A stretch of DNA of 58,506 nucleotides from assembly GCF_001417955.2 (NCBI RefSeq), contig NZ_LKTM01000235.1:1-58506 (forward strand), given 5' to 3'. The position numbers were made by a program, and so were the translations under genes. Of the stretch, positions 1-12,949 are shown piece after piece (positions within the stretch are counted from its first letter, which is position 1; every line of letters begins with the position of its first letter). The DNA is from Mycobacterium gordonae (lineage in GTDB: Bacteria; Actinomycetota; Actinomycetes; Mycobacteriales; Mycobacteriaceae). The notes below the pieces were generated by a model. That model was given only the letters and a program-made list of their open reading frames with translations. It did not search any database and had not been told where the DNA came from.

Positions 1-23
1 CCACAACCCCCCACTTCGCCCCA
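1..23 (-). promoter_or_regulatory. MraZ-type operator upstream of mraZ
   Basis: On the minus strand the bases read TGGGG-CGAAG-TGGGG-GGTTG-TGG and then leave the window. These are TGGG repeats with exactly ten-base periodicity. MraZ is known to bind two to four TGGGN repeats separated by five bases upstream of its own gene. The position agrees, because Rv2169c-like DUF3040 lies next to mraZ in mycobacteria. The third repeat is cut by the window end. Confidence 0.6.
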
Positions 24-163
24 TAAACACCCCCTCCGCGCGTCCCGGAGTGGCGTTTTCCCACCCCGGCCGGGCCAGCGGTCGTTGCAGAGCTACCCGG
101 CACACCGCTCGGGTCACATGAAACCCGATGTCACAGCCCATATTTGGCGCTTCGGGGGGCAGG

Positions 164-188
164 TGGGGCGCAGTGGGGCGCAATGGAC
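164..188 (+). promoter_or_regulatory. Second MraZ-type box, opposite orientation
   Basis: The plus strand reads TGGGG-CGCAG-TGGGG-CGCAA-TGGAC, again with ten-base periodicity. Its first 15 bases match the minus-strand box at 9-23 at 14 of 15 positions. A further TGGGG lies at 205-209, one base out of phase. Binding by MraZ is inferred from the repeat pattern only. Confidence 0.4.
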
Positions 189-293
189 ACAGATGCGCTA
201 CAAGTGGGGCACGAGACGGCGTCACCCGGCGTGGATGGCGTGTCGGCGCCGCCGGGTCTGCAACCGTGTCAGCTGCCGAGTTCACAAACGAAA

Positions 294-320
294 ACGGGGC
301 AGCCCGAAGGGCTACCCCGT
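294..320 (-). terminator. Intrinsic terminator of the DUF3040 gene
   Basis: A perfect-arm hairpin with one internal C/A mismatch: ACGGGG-C-AGCCC, loop GAA, GGGCT-A-CCCCGT. Read on the minus strand it is followed by a T-rich run (TTTTCGTTTG). This is the classical Rho-independent layout, 20 bases past the stop codon of the leftward gene. Confidence 0.65.
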
Positions 321-340
321 GACGAACCTACTGCGTGGGC

Positions 341-745
341 CTACTCGTCGAAGCGACGCCGGAAGCGGTCCTCCATGCGACTGGTGAAGGAGCCGCCCGA
401 GCCCTTGGAACGACGCTGCCGCGACGAACCCGCCGTCGGTCCCGCTGTGTCCGGCCGGCCGGACAACCGCCGGCCGGTGACCGCATACACCACGCCGCCG
501 AACATCACGACGAAGCCGAGCACGCTCAGGATCGGGAAGCTGCCGATCATCGTGGCCTTGAACGCCACCCCGGAAACCAGCATGCCCAGTCCCACGACGA
601 ACAACGCCGTGCCCTGCAGGCGGCGGCGTGCGGTCGGCGCCCGGAAGCCGCCGCCGCGCACACTTGACGCGAACTTGGGATCCTCGGCATAGAGAGCGCT
701 CTCGATCTGATCGAGCATTCGCTGCTCATGATCGGAGAGTGGCAT
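341..745 (-). CDS. DUF3040 membrane protein (Rv2169c-like)
   Basis: A 134-residue protein. The N-terminus begins MPLSDHEQRMLDQIE, the signature of the actinobacterial DUF3040 family. Two hydrophobic segments follow at roughly residues 43-62 and 67-89, then a basic, glycine- and serine-rich tail ending RRRFDE. This fits a small inner-membrane protein with cytoplasmic ends. The start is supported by AAGGAGGG just upstream of the ATG. It lies next to mraZ and the division cluster, as in M. tuberculosis. The function of the family is unknown; a link to envelope or division is suggested only by position. Confidence 0.85.
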   Translation of the reverse strand: MPLSDHEQRMLDQIESALYAEDPKFASSVRGGGFRAPTARRRLQGTALFVVGLGMLVSGVAFKATMIGSFPILSVLGFVVMFGGVVYAVTGRRLSGRPDTAGPTAGSSRQRRSKGSGGSFTSRMEDRFRRRFDE

Positions 746-887
746 TCGTCCCTCCTTGCCGACACACTGTCACGTAACCACCGGTAGCCCGGCCCCTTGT
801 TAGGGCAATTAACCACAATGATACGAGGTCAATCTGCGCCGTACCACTGGTTCGCAGGCGATTCTATCCCGGCTGCGGCAGTGCGAC

Positions 888-998
888 GTGATCGGCCGCA
901 ACCCGACCCGTCACACCGGGCCGTCCCGCGCCCAGTCGTGGCTGCCCGAACGCTTCGTCCGATACTGGAACGACCCGGAACTCTTCCGCAGACGATGA
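888..998 (+). CDS. Possible 36-residue small protein upstream of the GNAT gene
   Basis: An uncalled open frame from GTG at 888 to TGA at 996-998. It encodes a basic peptide containing QSWLPERFVRYWNDPEL and ending FRRR. Codon third positions are overwhelmingly G or C, as in real mycobacterial genes, and it ends 16 bases before the TTG of the acetyltransferase. No clear ribosome site precedes the GTG. It may be a small protein, a leader peptide, or a remnant of a longer N-terminal region. I recognise no family. Confidence 0.35.
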   Translation: MIGRNPTRHTGPSRAQSWLPERFVRYWNDPELFRRR

Positions 999-1014
999 AA
1001 AGGACACCCGCACC

Positions 1015-1614
1015 TTGGCGACATTCCTCATCGATTTGCCGGCCAAAGAGATGGAGCGCCGCCTCGGCGACGCTCTGAGTGTCTATGTCGATGCGATGCG
1101 TTATCCCAGAGGCACCGAGAATCAGCGGGCCGGCATGTGGCTCGAGCACACCCGGCGGCGGGGCTGGAAGGCCGTCGCCGCCGTCGAGGTCGCCGACGAC
1201 GCGGCCACCCCCGGCTCGGAGGCCGAGCTGCGCAGCGCGCCGCTCGTCGGCATCGCCTATGGCTACCCGGGGGCACCCGGCCAGTGGTGGCAACAGCAGG
1301 TGGTCCTGGGCCTGCAACGCAGCGGCTTCCCGCCGCAGGCCATCGACCGGCTGATGAACAGCTATTTCGAACTGACCGAGCTGCACATCCACCCGCGCGC
1401 TCAGGGGCGTGGTCTGGGTGAGGCCCTGACCCGGCGCCTGCTCGCGGGCCGCGACGAGAACAACGTCCTGCTGTCCACTCCGGAGAACAACGGCGAGGCC
1501 AACCGCGCCTGGCGGCTGTACCGGCGGCTCGGTTTCACCGATGTCATCCGCAGCTACTACTTCGCCGGGGATCCGCGGGCCTTCGCGATTCTGGGCCGCG
1601 CTCTGCCCCTGTAA
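1015..1614 (+). CDS. GNAT family N-acetyltransferase (Rv2170-like)
   Basis: A 199-residue acetyltransferase of the GNAT fold. The acetyl-CoA binding loop is visible as HPRAQGRGLGEALTRRLL (the Q/R-x-x-G-x-G/A motif), and the C-terminal part has AWRLYRRLGF, the usual late GNAT motif. M. tuberculosis Rv2170 is reported to acetylate isocitrate dehydrogenase; the substrate here is inferred from orthology. The start is TTG with AAAGGA about 11 bases upstream; no better ATG or GTG fits the conserved FLIDLPAKEMERRLG beginning. It reads away from the DUF3040 gene and is followed by lppM in the same direction. Confidence 0.85.
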   Translation: MATFLIDLPAKEMERRLGDALSVYVDAMRYPRGTENQRAGMWLEHTRRRGWKAVAAVEVADDAATPGSEAELRSAPLVGIAYGYPGAPGQWWQQQVVLGLQRSGFPPQAIDRLMNSYFELTELHIHPRAQGRGLGEALTRRLLAGRDENNVLLSTPENNGEANRAWRLYRRLGFTDVIRSYYFAGDPRAFAILGRALPL

Positions 1615-1649
1615 TTGGGCGGCTCGCCCATGGGTGGCACCGGGTCTGG

Positions 1650-1655
1650 CACGAT
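1650..1655 (+). promoter_or_regulatory. -10 element for a leaderless lppM transcript
   Basis: CACGAT followed by six bases and the GTG start of lppM. Mycobacterial SigA -10 elements resemble TAnnnT, and about a quarter of mycobacterial transcripts begin at the start codon. No Shine-Dalgarno sequence precedes this GTG, which agrees with a leaderless start. Confidence 0.4.
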
Positions 1656-1661
1656 GACCTG

Positions 1662-2381
1662 GTGCGAGCCAGCTCTCCCCCGCTTCCAGCCCGCGGATTT
1701 ACTGCCCGGCGGCGCCGTGTGCTGGCCATTCTGATGCTGCTGATGCTGGTGCCGCTGGCCACCGGCTGCCTGCGGGTGCGGGCGTCGTTGACGATCTCGC
1801 CCGACGATCAGGTGTCCGGCGAGATCATCGCCGCGGCAAAACCGAAGAACAACAAGGACACCGGGCCGCAGCTGGACACGAACCTGCCGTTCAGCCAGAA
1901 GGTCGCCGTCTCCAACTACGACAGCGACGGCTATGTCGGTTCCCAGGCCGTCTTCTCCGACCTGACGTTCGCCGAGTTGCCGCAACTGGCCCACATGAAC
2001 CCCGACGCCGCGGGCGTGAACCTGTCGCTGCGCCGCAACGGCAACCTGGTGATCCTGGAAGGCCGGGCCGACCTGACCTCGCTGACCGACCCTGATGCCG
2101 ACGTCGAGCTGACCGTCGCTTTCCCGGGGACGGTCACCTCTACCAACGGCGACCGGATCGAACCCGAAGTCGTGCAGTGGAAGCTCAAACCCGGGGTGGT
2201 CAGCACCATGACCGCGCAGGCCCGCTACACCGATCCCAACACCCGGTCGTTCACCGGGGCGGGAATCTGGCTGGGCATCGCGTCGTTCGCGGCGGCCGGA
2301 GTGGTGGCGTTGCTGGCCTGGGTCAGCCGGGACCGCTCACCCCGGTTCACCGCCTCGGGCGACAAGACAAGTTCCGGCTAA
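1662..2381 (+). CDS. lppM: Lipoprotein LppM
   Basis: A 239-residue lipoprotein. After an arginine-rich N-terminus (ARRRRVLAIL) comes a hydrophobic signal segment ending LATGC, with Cys36 as the lipidated residue. The middle is the soluble DUF3153-type beta domain, and a transmembrane helix lies near the C-terminus (IWLGIASFAAAGVVALLAWV), followed by a short basic tail. M. tuberculosis LppM (Rv2171) is linked to control of phagosome maturation and binds lipids; that role is transferred by orthology. The GTG start gives a proper signal peptide, whereas the internal ATG at 1734 would remove its basic part. It converges on the next gene. Confidence 0.88.
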   Translation: MRASSPPLPARGFTARRRRVLAILMLLMLVPLATGCLRVRASLTISPDDQVSGEIIAAAKPKNNKDTGPQLDTNLPFSQKVAVSNYDSDGYVGSQAVFSDLTFAELPQLAHMNPDAAGVNLSLRRNGNLVILEGRADLTSLTDPDADVELTVAFPGTVTSTNGDRIEPEVVQWKLKPGVVSTMTAQARYTDPNTRSFTGAGIWLGIASFAAAGVVALLAWVSRDRSPRFTASGDKTSSG

Positions 2382-2430
2382 TCGCGATCGCAGGAGCGGC
2401 GTGCCGGTCGCTGCGGGTCGCGACAATCGG

Positions 2431-4603
<2,173 letters not shown>

Positions 4604-4606
4604 ACC

Positions 4607-6157
4607 ATGACAGACGCGACACCCGCTGCGCCGAAACAGAGCTACCGGCAGCGTCTTTCCCGGTTGCGCACCTTCGCCACTGCTGCCGAGGGCGCACCCG
4701 CGCGACTGGGATTCCTCGGGGCGTTGCTCATCACCGCGGGCGGCCTGGGTGCCGGCAGCACCCGGCAGCACGACCCCCTGCTGGAGTCGATTCACCTGTC
4801 CTGGTTGCGTTTTGGGCACGGGCTGGTGTTGTCCTCGATCCTGCTGTGGATCGGCGTCGGTCTGATGCTGATCGCCTGGCTGCGGCTGGGCCGGCAGTGC
4901 CTGGCCGGCGCGGCCTCCGAATTCACCATGCGGGCCACCACCGCGTTCTGGCTCGCGCCTCTGCTGTTGTCGGTGCCGGTGTTCAGTCGCGACACTTATT
5001 CGTATCTCGCGCAGGGCGCGTTGTTGCGAGACGGCCTGGACCCTTACGCGGTCGGCCCGGTCGGTAACCCCAACTCGCTACTCGACGACGTCTCTCCCAT
5101 CTGGACGATCACCACCGCTCCCTACGGTCCGGCGTTCATCCTGATCGCCAAGCTGGTCACGATGATCGTCGGCAACAACGTGGTCGCCGGCACGATGTTG
5201 TTGCGCTTGTGCATGCTGCCCGGCCTGGCGCTGCTGATCTGGGCCGCTCCCCGGCTGGCGCACCACCTGGGCACCGACGGCGCCAAGGCGCTGTGGATCT
5301 GCGTGCTCAACCCGCTGGTGCTCATCCATCTGATGGGCGGAGTGCACAACGAGATGTTGATGGTCGGGCTGATGGCCGCCGGCATCGCGCTGACTCTGCA
5401 ACGTCACCACGTCGCGGGGGTCACGCTGCTCACCATCGCGATCGCGGTCAAAGCGACCGCGGGCCTGGCACTGCCGTTCCTGTGCTGGGTCTGGATGCGT
5501 CATCTGCGCGAGGATCGCGGCTGGCGGCCCGTCCGCGCGTTCCTGACCGCCGCGCTGGCGTCGTCGGTGATCTGCGTCGTCGGTTTCGCGGTGCTGTCGC
5601 TGGTGGCCGGGGTCGGGCTCGGCTGGCTGACCGCGCTGGCCGGCTCGGTGAAGATCATCAACTGGCTGACCATCCCGACGGCCGCGGCGAACATCATCCA
5701 CGCCATCAGCAGCGGCTTCTTCGCGGTGCAGTTCTACACCGTGCTGCGGGTCGCCCGGCTGGTCGGAATCCTGGTCATCCTCGTGTCGCTGCCGGTGCTG
5801 TGGTGGCGATTCCGCCGCGACGACCGGGACGCGCTGCTCGGCATCTTCGGGGTGATGCTGGTCGTCGTGCTGTTCGTGCCCGCCGCCCTGCCGTGGTACT
5901 ACTCGTGGCCACTGGCGGTGCTCGCCCCGCTGGCCCAGTCCCGCCGGGCGATGGCGGTGATCGCGGGATTTTCGACGTGGATCATGGTGATCTTCAAGCC
6001 CGACGGGTCCCACGGCATGTATTCCTGGCTGCATGTCGGACTCGCGACCGCCTTCGCGGTGCTGGCCTGGTATTCGCTGTACCGCGAGCCGGAGCCGGCC
6101 GAGGACCAGGACGAGGACGGGGCGGCGATCAGTACACCGGGGGTCAGTACGCCATAG
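4607..6157 (+). CDS. mptA: Alpha-(1->6)-mannosyltransferase MptA (GT-C)
   Basis: A 516-residue integral membrane glycosyltransferase with about a dozen hydrophobic helices. The acidic loop after the early helices carries FSRDTYSYLAQG, the place where GT-C enzymes keep their catalytic aspartate. MptA (Rv2174) extends the alpha-1,6-mannan backbone of lipomannan and lipoarabinomannan using polyprenyl-phosphate mannose on the outer face of the membrane. The ATG follows the idsA2 stop by three bases, suggesting translational coupling. The C-terminal tail is acidic (AEDQDEDG). The 3' end overlaps the convergent Rv2175c-like gene by 14 bases. Confidence 0.9.
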   Translation: MTDATPAAPKQSYRQRLSRLRTFATAAEGAPARLGFLGALLITAGGLGAGSTRQHDPLLESIHLSWLRFGHGLVLSSILLWIGVGLMLIAWLRLGRQCLAGAASEFTMRATTAFWLAPLLLSVPVFSRDTYSYLAQGALLRDGLDPYAVGPVGNPNSLLDDVSPIWTITTAPYGPAFILIAKLVTMIVGNNVVAGTMLLRLCMLPGLALLIWAAPRLAHHLGTDGAKALWICVLNPLVLIHLMGGVHNEMLMVGLMAAGIALTLQRHHVAGVTLLTIAIAVKATAGLALPFLCWVWMRHLREDRGWRPVRAFLTAALASSVICVVGFAVLSLVAGVGLGWLTALAGSVKIINWLTIPTAAANIIHAISSGFFAVQFYTVLRVARLVGILVILVSLPVLWWRFRRDDRDALLGIFGVMLVVVLFVPAALPWYYSWPLAVLAPLAQSRRAMAVIAGFSTWIMVIFKPDGSHGMYSWLHVGLATAFAVLAWYSLYREPEPAEDQDEDGAAISTPGVSTP

Positions 6158-6548
6158 CCTGGGCGCGCCGTACCACCTCGCGGGCTTGGTGGGCATGCAG
6201 CGCGTCAACCGGGCGGGCGTTGTTCAGCGCATCGCGCGAGCCGTCGCGGGTGACGGTCAGCGACGGGTCCGGGGTGAACAGCCAGCGCACGATCTCGGTC
6301 TCGTGATAGCCGCCGTCGTGCAGGATCGTCAGCAGGCCGGGCAGGCTCTTGACCACCTGGCCGGTGCTGGTGAAGAACACCTGCGGCACCACTACGCCAC
6401 CGTCGCGTCGCACCGCTACCAGGTGGCCTTCCCGCAACTGCTGCAGAACCTTGCTCACCGAGATGCCGAGCAGTTCGGCGACCCGGGACAGGTCATAGGT
6501 TGGTTCGTCAGGATCCAGAACATCGTCGCCGGCCGGGATGCTGCCCAC
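6144..6548 (-). CDS. DNA-binding protein, PknL substrate (Rv2175c-like)
   Basis: A 134-residue protein with an N-terminal winged-helix segment (YDLSRVAELLGISVSKVLQQLREG, about residues 18-41), then a compact C-terminal domain. In M. tuberculosis Rv2175c is a DNA-binding protein phosphorylated by PknL near its N-terminus. This copy keeps threonine and serine residues in the N-terminal region (Ser3, Thr17). The start is GTG, 79 bases from and divergent to pknL, as in M. tuberculosis. That layout supports a kinase-regulator pair. The DNA target is unknown. Confidence 0.85.
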   Translation of the reverse strand: MGSIPAGDDVLDPDEPTYDLSRVAELLGISVSKVLQQLREGHLVAVRRDGGVVVPQVFFTSTGQVVKSLPGLLTILHDGGYHETEIVRWLFTPDPSLTVTRDGSRDALNNARPVDALHAHQAREVVRRAQAMAY

Positions 6549-6615
6549 GACGTCAGTCTAGAACTTGCCGGGCGGCCAAGTGTGCGCGTTCCGGGATCGA
6601 ATTGCGCCGCCCACC

Positions 6616-6621
6616 TACGAT
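6616..6621 (+). promoter_or_regulatory. -10 element for a leaderless pknL transcript
   Basis: TACGAT followed by six bases and the GTG of pknL. This is the arrangement expected when transcription begins at the start codon. No ribosome site is present, and this GTG gives a protein close in length to M. tuberculosis PknL. Confidence 0.5.
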
Positions 6622-6627
6622 GGCCCA

Positions 6628-9251
<2,624 letters not shown>

Positions 9252-9758
9252 TCAGGGCGAACGGCGCTGGGCCGCTTCGTCTGCCGAGGCGATTATCTGG
9301 AAGCGGCGCAGCTGATCCCGGGCGTCGACCAGCGCGTCGTGCGCATCGGGAGACCTAGGCGGCAGGCGCGGAGATCCGCGGTCCTCCCACAGCTGTCGCA
9401 ACTCGCGGGTGAATCGGGGGATCGCCCTGGGCAGATTGGGCATTGTGCCCCACAGCTGGCACAGGACGACGTGGTCGTAAGCACCGAGCCAGGCCCACAG
9501 TTCGATGGGTTCTGAGCCGTTGACGCCCAGGAACTGCTCCAGGTCGGCGCGGATCCGCCGCCGCGAGCGCCACAGCTGCGACGACGGCGACGGCAGCTTC
9601 GGCAGCACGTGAGATCGCACCCAGTTGCCGGCTCGTCCGGGGTCGAATTCGGAGGAGACGGCGTAGTACTCCCGGCCGTCTTCGGCGACCACGCCTATCG
9701 AGATCAGCTCGATGGTGCGGCCGTCCTCGATGAATTCGGTGTCGTAGAAGTACCGCAC
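9252..9758 (-). CDS. 3'-5' exoribonuclease RNase AS (Rv2179c-like)
   Basis: A 168-residue DEDDh-family exonuclease. The first two metal ligands are Asp6 and Glu8 in FYDTEFIEDG, a third is in AWLGAYDHVVL, and HDALVDARD near the C-terminus supplies the last histidine and aspartate. M. tuberculosis Rv2179c is known as RNase AS, an exoribonuclease with preference for adenylate-rich RNA ends. The start is GTG. The gene lies just upstream of aroG in the same direction, with 33 bases between them, so the two may be cotranscribed. A long hairpin precedes it and separates it from the next gene. Confidence 0.9.
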   Translation of the reverse strand: MRYFYDTEFIEDGRTIELISIGVVAEDGREYYAVSSEFDPGRAGNWVRSHVLPKLPSPSSQLWRSRRRIRADLEQFLGVNGSEPIELWAWLGAYDHVVLCQLWGTMPNLPRAIPRFTRELRQLWEDRGSPRLPPRSPDAHDALVDARDQLRRFQIIASADEAAQRRSP

Positions 9759-9785
9759 CGCCGCAGCTTAGTTCGCCTCAGTTGC

Positions 9786-9845
9786 GCGAGCAGACGCGAA
9801 CTCGCACGCTGCGGCGCGCCGCAGTGCGAGTTTGTGTCTGCTCGC
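9786..9845. terminator. Long intergenic hairpin
   Basis: A 60-base inverted repeat between two leftward genes. The arms run about 28-30 bases: GCGAGCAGAC pairs with GTCTGCTCGC, AACTCGCAC with GTGCGAGTT, and TGCGGC with GCCGCA. There is a three-base internal mismatch, a two-base bulge and a very short loop. It lacks a T-run, so Rho-independent termination is uncertain; it may instead be a mobile palindromic repeat. The outer arm resembles that of the hairpin at 34331-34380. Confidence 0.5.
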
Positions 9846-9856
9846 GGTTGCGACAG

Positions 9857-10723
9857 CTACCCACCGATCAGGATGGGCCCGGTGTCCGGCGGCGGCGCGG
9901 GGTGCACCTCGAGGTCCAGTTGCGCATCGACGGTGCGCTCATCGGGTAGCCGCGGAGTTCCGGCGATCGCGCCCTGCAGCCACAGCTTGGCCTGCACCAC
10001 CGGGCGCCGCCATCGGCGTTCGCGCGCCAGCGCGCGCCGCATCTTCGCCGGTCGGGCGGTGTAACGCCACCGCGCCCACGGCGCATGCGGGCGGGACAAC
10101 CGGACCGCGCCGATGATCAGCAGCACCACGATGAACATGCCCAGCAAACCGGTCCACACCTTGCCCTTGAGCAGCACGATCACCGCCAACGGCAGGGTGA
10201 CCACCAGCGCGGAAGCCAGCGTGCTCTGCAGCGTCAGCCAGTCACCGTCATAGCGGATCGGCAGCACGAACATCAGCGGGTGCAGACCCAGCATCAACAG
10301 CCCGGCCACCGCGACCGCGGCGAACACCGCATCCACCGAGCTGCGGCCGTCTTCCTCCCAGTACACGTCGGACAAGTGCAGGATCAGCGCATACTCGTCC
10401 AGCACCAAGGCCGCGCCAATTCCGAAGAGCACTGCCGCCAGAGTGAGTTGGGGTTCCTGGCCGTTGACCGCCAGGGTCACCAGGGTGAGCCCGGACAGCA
10501 TCACCAGCACCACCCCGAACGCGACGTGATGGATGTGCACGGTCCCGACGTGAATATTGCGCGGCTGCCACCACCGCGCCGGCCGGTCCCGATCGGTCCG
10601 GTGCCGGATGAAGCGCACACAGGACCGTGTGACGAAGAACGTCAGGATGAAGGCGACCAGGCAACACAGCAACGGCAACCGGCCGCGGTCGATGATGTCG
10701 TGCTGCAGCCAGTGGTGCACCAC
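9857..10723 (-). CDS. Integral membrane protein (Rv2180c-like)
   Basis: A 288-residue protein with about six to seven hydrophobic helices, including [17 protein letters not shown] near the N-terminus and a later [20 protein letters not shown] basic, arginine-rich cytoplasmic tail ends in [18 protein letters not shown]. The open frame reaches back to 10849, but that would run into the divergent mannosyltransferase gene; one of the two GTG codons at 10718-10723 gives the length of M. tuberculosis Rv2180c (295). No enzyme motif is recognised. It sits among mannan-synthesis genes, which hints at an envelope role but does not show it. Confidence 0.78.
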   Translation of the reverse strand: MVHHWLQHDIIDRGRLPLLCCLVAFILTFFVTRSCVRFIRHRTDRDRPARWWQPRNIHVGTVHIHHVAFGVVLVMLSGLTLVTLAVNGQEPQLTLAAVLFGIGAALVLDEYALILHLSDVYWEEDGRSSVDAVFAAVAVAGLLMLGLHPLMFVLPIRYDGDWLTLQSTLASALVVTLPLAVIVLLKGKVWTGLLGMFIVVLLIIGAVRLSRPHAPWARWRYTARPAKMRRALARERRWRRPVVQAKLWLQGAIAGTPRLPDERTVDAQLDLEVHPAPPPDTGPILIGG

Positions 10724-10813
10724 AAAAAAGCTACGCCGCAGTGGCACGCGACACCCGCAAGCCGCGCTGCGCGGGCAAGACACGCCGAAATAACGATTAG
10801 GCTGTTCCCTGAC

Positions 10814-12091
10814 ATGAGTAAATGGCGGTCGCCCGGGGTGGGCAGTCAACTCGGGCGGGTTTCGCTATGGTGCCTGCTCTGGCTGCTTGCCGCCCTGGCG
10901 CTGACGTACACGTGCTGGCAGCTGTTCGGCCACATTCCGTACCGCATCGACATCGACGTCTATCAGATGGGCGGCCGCGCCTGGCTGGACGGGCGCCCGC
11001 TCTACACCGGCAACGTGATGTTCCACACACCCATCGTGGATCTGCCGTTCACCTATCCCCCGCTGGCCGCCATCGCGTTCAGCCCGTTCGCCTGGATGGG
11101 GATGCCCGTCGCCAGTGTCGTGATCACCGCGCTGACGCTGGTGGTGCTGTTGGTGTCGACGACGATCGTGCTGAGCCGCCTCGACGTGTGGGCCGAGTCG
11201 ACGCTGCTGCCCGGTCCGGCCTGGCTGCGCCGCGCGTGGTTGGCCGTCGTGATCGTCGCTCCGGCGTCGATCTGGCTGGAACCGATCGCGTCGAACTTCG
11301 CCTTCGGCCAGATCAACGCCATCCTGATGACGCTGGTGATCGCCGACTGCTTCCCGCGCCGCACGCCCTGGCCGCGGGGTCTGCTGCTGGGCCTGGGGAT
11401 TGCGCTCAAGCTGACCCCGGCGGTGTTCCTGCTGTATCTCCTGCTGCGCCGGGACAACCGGGCCGCGCTGACGTCGCTGGCGTCGTTCGCGGGCGCGACC
11501 TTACTGGGCTTCGTGCTCGCCTGGCGAGACTCCTGCGAGTACTGGACCGAAACGCTGCCCCACACCGACCGCATCGGCGAGGCGGCCCTGAACACCGACC
11601 AGAACATCGCGGGCTCCCTGGCCCGGTTGGGGCTCGATCAGCACGAGCGTTTTCCGCTGTGGGTGCTCGCCTGCCTGCTGGTGCTGGCCGCGACCGTCTG
11701 GGCGATGCGCCGAGTGCTCAGGGCCGGCGAACCGACGCTGGCCATAATCTGCGTGGCGCTGTTCGGGCTGGTGGTATCCCCGGTGTCGTGGTCGCATCAC
11801 TGGGTGTGGATGCTGCCCGCGGTGCTGGTGACCGGGATTCTGGCCTGGCGTCGCCGCAACGTTGCACTGGGCGTGGTCACCGCCACGGGTCTGGCGTTGA
11901 TGCACTGGTCGCCGATTGACCTGCTGCCCAAGCATCACGAGACGACGGCGAACTGGTGGCGCCAGCTAGTCGGGATGTCCTACGTCTGGTGGGCGCTGGC
12001 CGTCATCGTCGTGGCCGGCCTCACGGTCACCGCCGCGATCGCGCCGACCCGCTCGACGCCCCGCGAGCGCACGCCGGTCGCGGCCGCCTGA
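10814..12091 (+). CDS. Alpha-(1->2)-mannosyltransferase (Rv2181-like, GT87)
   Basis: A 425-residue polytopic GT-C glycosyltransferase. The first periplasmic loop has the conserved [17 protein letters not shown], where the aspartates are expected to be catalytic, and the later helices include [23 protein letters not shown]. The M. tuberculosis orthologue adds alpha-1,2-linked mannose branches to the mannan core of lipomannan and lipoarabinomannan, and has been called MptC. The ATG at 10814 gives essentially the orthologue length. The gene is divergent from the Rv2180c-like gene across 90 bases and convergent with the acyltransferase. It complements mptA at 4607, both acting from polyprenyl-phosphate mannose. 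Confidence 0.88.
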   Translation: MSKWRSPGVGSQLGRVSLWCLLWLLAALALTYTCWQLFGHIPYRIDIDVYQMGGRAWLDGRPLYTGNVMFHTPIVDLPFTYPPLAAIAFSPFAWMGMPVASVVITALTLVVLLVSTTIVLSRLDVWAESTLLPGPAWLRRAWLAVVIVAPASIWLEPIASNFAFGQINAILMTLVIADCFPRRTPWPRGLLLGLGIALKLTPAVFLLYLLLRRDNRAALTSLASFAGATLLGFVLAWRDSCEYWTETLPHTDRIGEAALNTDQNIAGSLARLGLDQHERFPLWVLACLLVLAATVWAMRRVLRAGEPTLAIICVALFGLVVSPVSWSHHWVWMLPAVLVTGILAWRRRNVALGVVTATGLALMHWSPIDLLPKHHETTANWWRQLVGMSYVWWALAVIVVAGLTVTAAIAPTRSTPRERTPVAAA

Positions 12092-12103
12092 CGCGGCAGC
12101 GCT

Positions 12104-12853
12104 TCAACCGACCGCGGTCTCCGGGATCCGCGCCGGGACTGACGATTCCGCGTCGGAATCTTTTGTGTCACCGTCTTCGGCACTGCCGTCCTTGACCGTG
12201 GCGGCGTAGATGTCGACGTATTCCTGACCGGACAGGCCCATCAGCTCGTACATCACCTCGTCGATGACGGCGCGCTCGATGAAGTGGTTTCCGGCCAGGC
12301 CGTCGAACCGGGAGAAGTCCATCGGCTTGCCGAAACGGACGGTGACGCGGCCGAACCGCAGCCGCGTCGTACCGGGCGGGTTCACCACATCGGTGCCGAT
12401 CATCGCCACCGGGATCACCGGGACGCCCGTCTGCAGGGCGAGTCGCGCCAGGCCGGTCTTGCCCTTGTAGAGCCGCCCGTCCGGTGAGCGAGTGCCCTCG
12501 GGGTACATGCCCAGCAATTTGCCCTGGCCCAGCAACCGCTCCGCGGTCGTCAGAGCGGCCTGAGCGGCTTCGGCATCGGTACGGTCGATCGGCACCTGAC
12601 CGACAGCGGTATAGAACCAGCGGTTGAACCTGCCCTTGATGCCGGTACCGGTGAAGTACTCGGCCTTGGCGAGGAACGTGATCCGGCGACGCACCACCAG
12701 CGGCAGGAAGAAGCTGTCCATCACCGCCAAGTGGTTGCTGGCCAGAATCGCCGGGCCAGAACTGGGAATGTGCTCTAGCCCTTCGACTTTGGGACGGCCG
12801 ATCAAAGACAGCAACGGACCGAGGAGGACGTACTTAAACAGGTAGTACCACAT
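12104..12853 (-). CDS. 1-acylglycerol-3-phosphate acyltransferase (Rv2182c-like)
   Basis: A 249-residue PlsC-family acyltransferase. The catalytic NHxxxxD box is NHLAVMD in ILASNHLAVMDSFFLP, and the glycerol-phosphate site is YPEGTRSPDG. It transfers an acyl chain to lysophosphatidic acid in phospholipid synthesis; the mycobacterial orthologue has been linked to placing palmitate at position sn-2. The ATG at 12853 is chosen over a longer frame from 12904 because GAGAGGGAGGG lies just upstream and MWYYLFKY is the conserved beginning. The C-terminal 35 residues are acidic, low complexity and probably disordered. Confidence 0.9.
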   Translation of the reverse strand: MWYYLFKYVLLGPLLSLIGRPKVEGLEHIPSSGPAILASNHLAVMDSFFLPLVVRRRITFLAKAEYFTGTGIKGRFNRWFYTAVGQVPIDRTDAEAAQAALTTAERLLGQGKLLGMYPEGTRSPDGRLYKGKTGLARLALQTGVPVIPVAMIGTDVVNPPGTTRLRFGRVTVRFGKPMDFSRFDGLAGNHFIERAVIDEVMYELMGLSGQEYVDIYAATVKDGSAEDGDTKDSDAESSVPARIPETAVG

Positions 12854-12949
12854 TGGCCCTCCCTCTCGCCCACACCCGTTGGTGACTGCGCCAACTGTAC
12901 CCACCCGCGCTGAGTCCGACCACCTCGCGAGCGCTGCCCCGGCGCCGGG

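Larger units (their letters stand above)
1..340. other. Intergenic region between mraZ (outside window) and the DUF3040 gene
   Basis: No coding region is convincing here. Read leftward it leads toward mraZ, which in mycobacteria heads the division and cell-wall cluster. It holds a MraZ-type box at the extreme left edge, a second near-identical box in the opposite orientation at 164-188, and an intrinsic-terminator-like hairpin at 294-320 that closes the leftward DUF3040 gene. The overlapping rightward open frames have no ribosome site and no family resemblance, so they are treated as chance. Confidence 0.6.

Noticed and set aside
144..692. Rightward 182-codon frame over the DUF3040 gene
   Set aside because: No ribosome site and no recognisable domain; it overlaps the terminator and the supported leftward gene.
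5078..6208. 376-codon frame antisense to mptA
   Set aside because: Composition is His/Asp/Gln/Arg-rich with no motif; it mirrors the hydrophobic codons of the real gene.
10724..10849. N-terminal extension of the Rv2180c-like gene to 10849
   Set aside because: It would cover the divergent promoter and the first codons of the mannosyltransferase, and the extra residues (arginine- and cysteine-rich) look non-coding.
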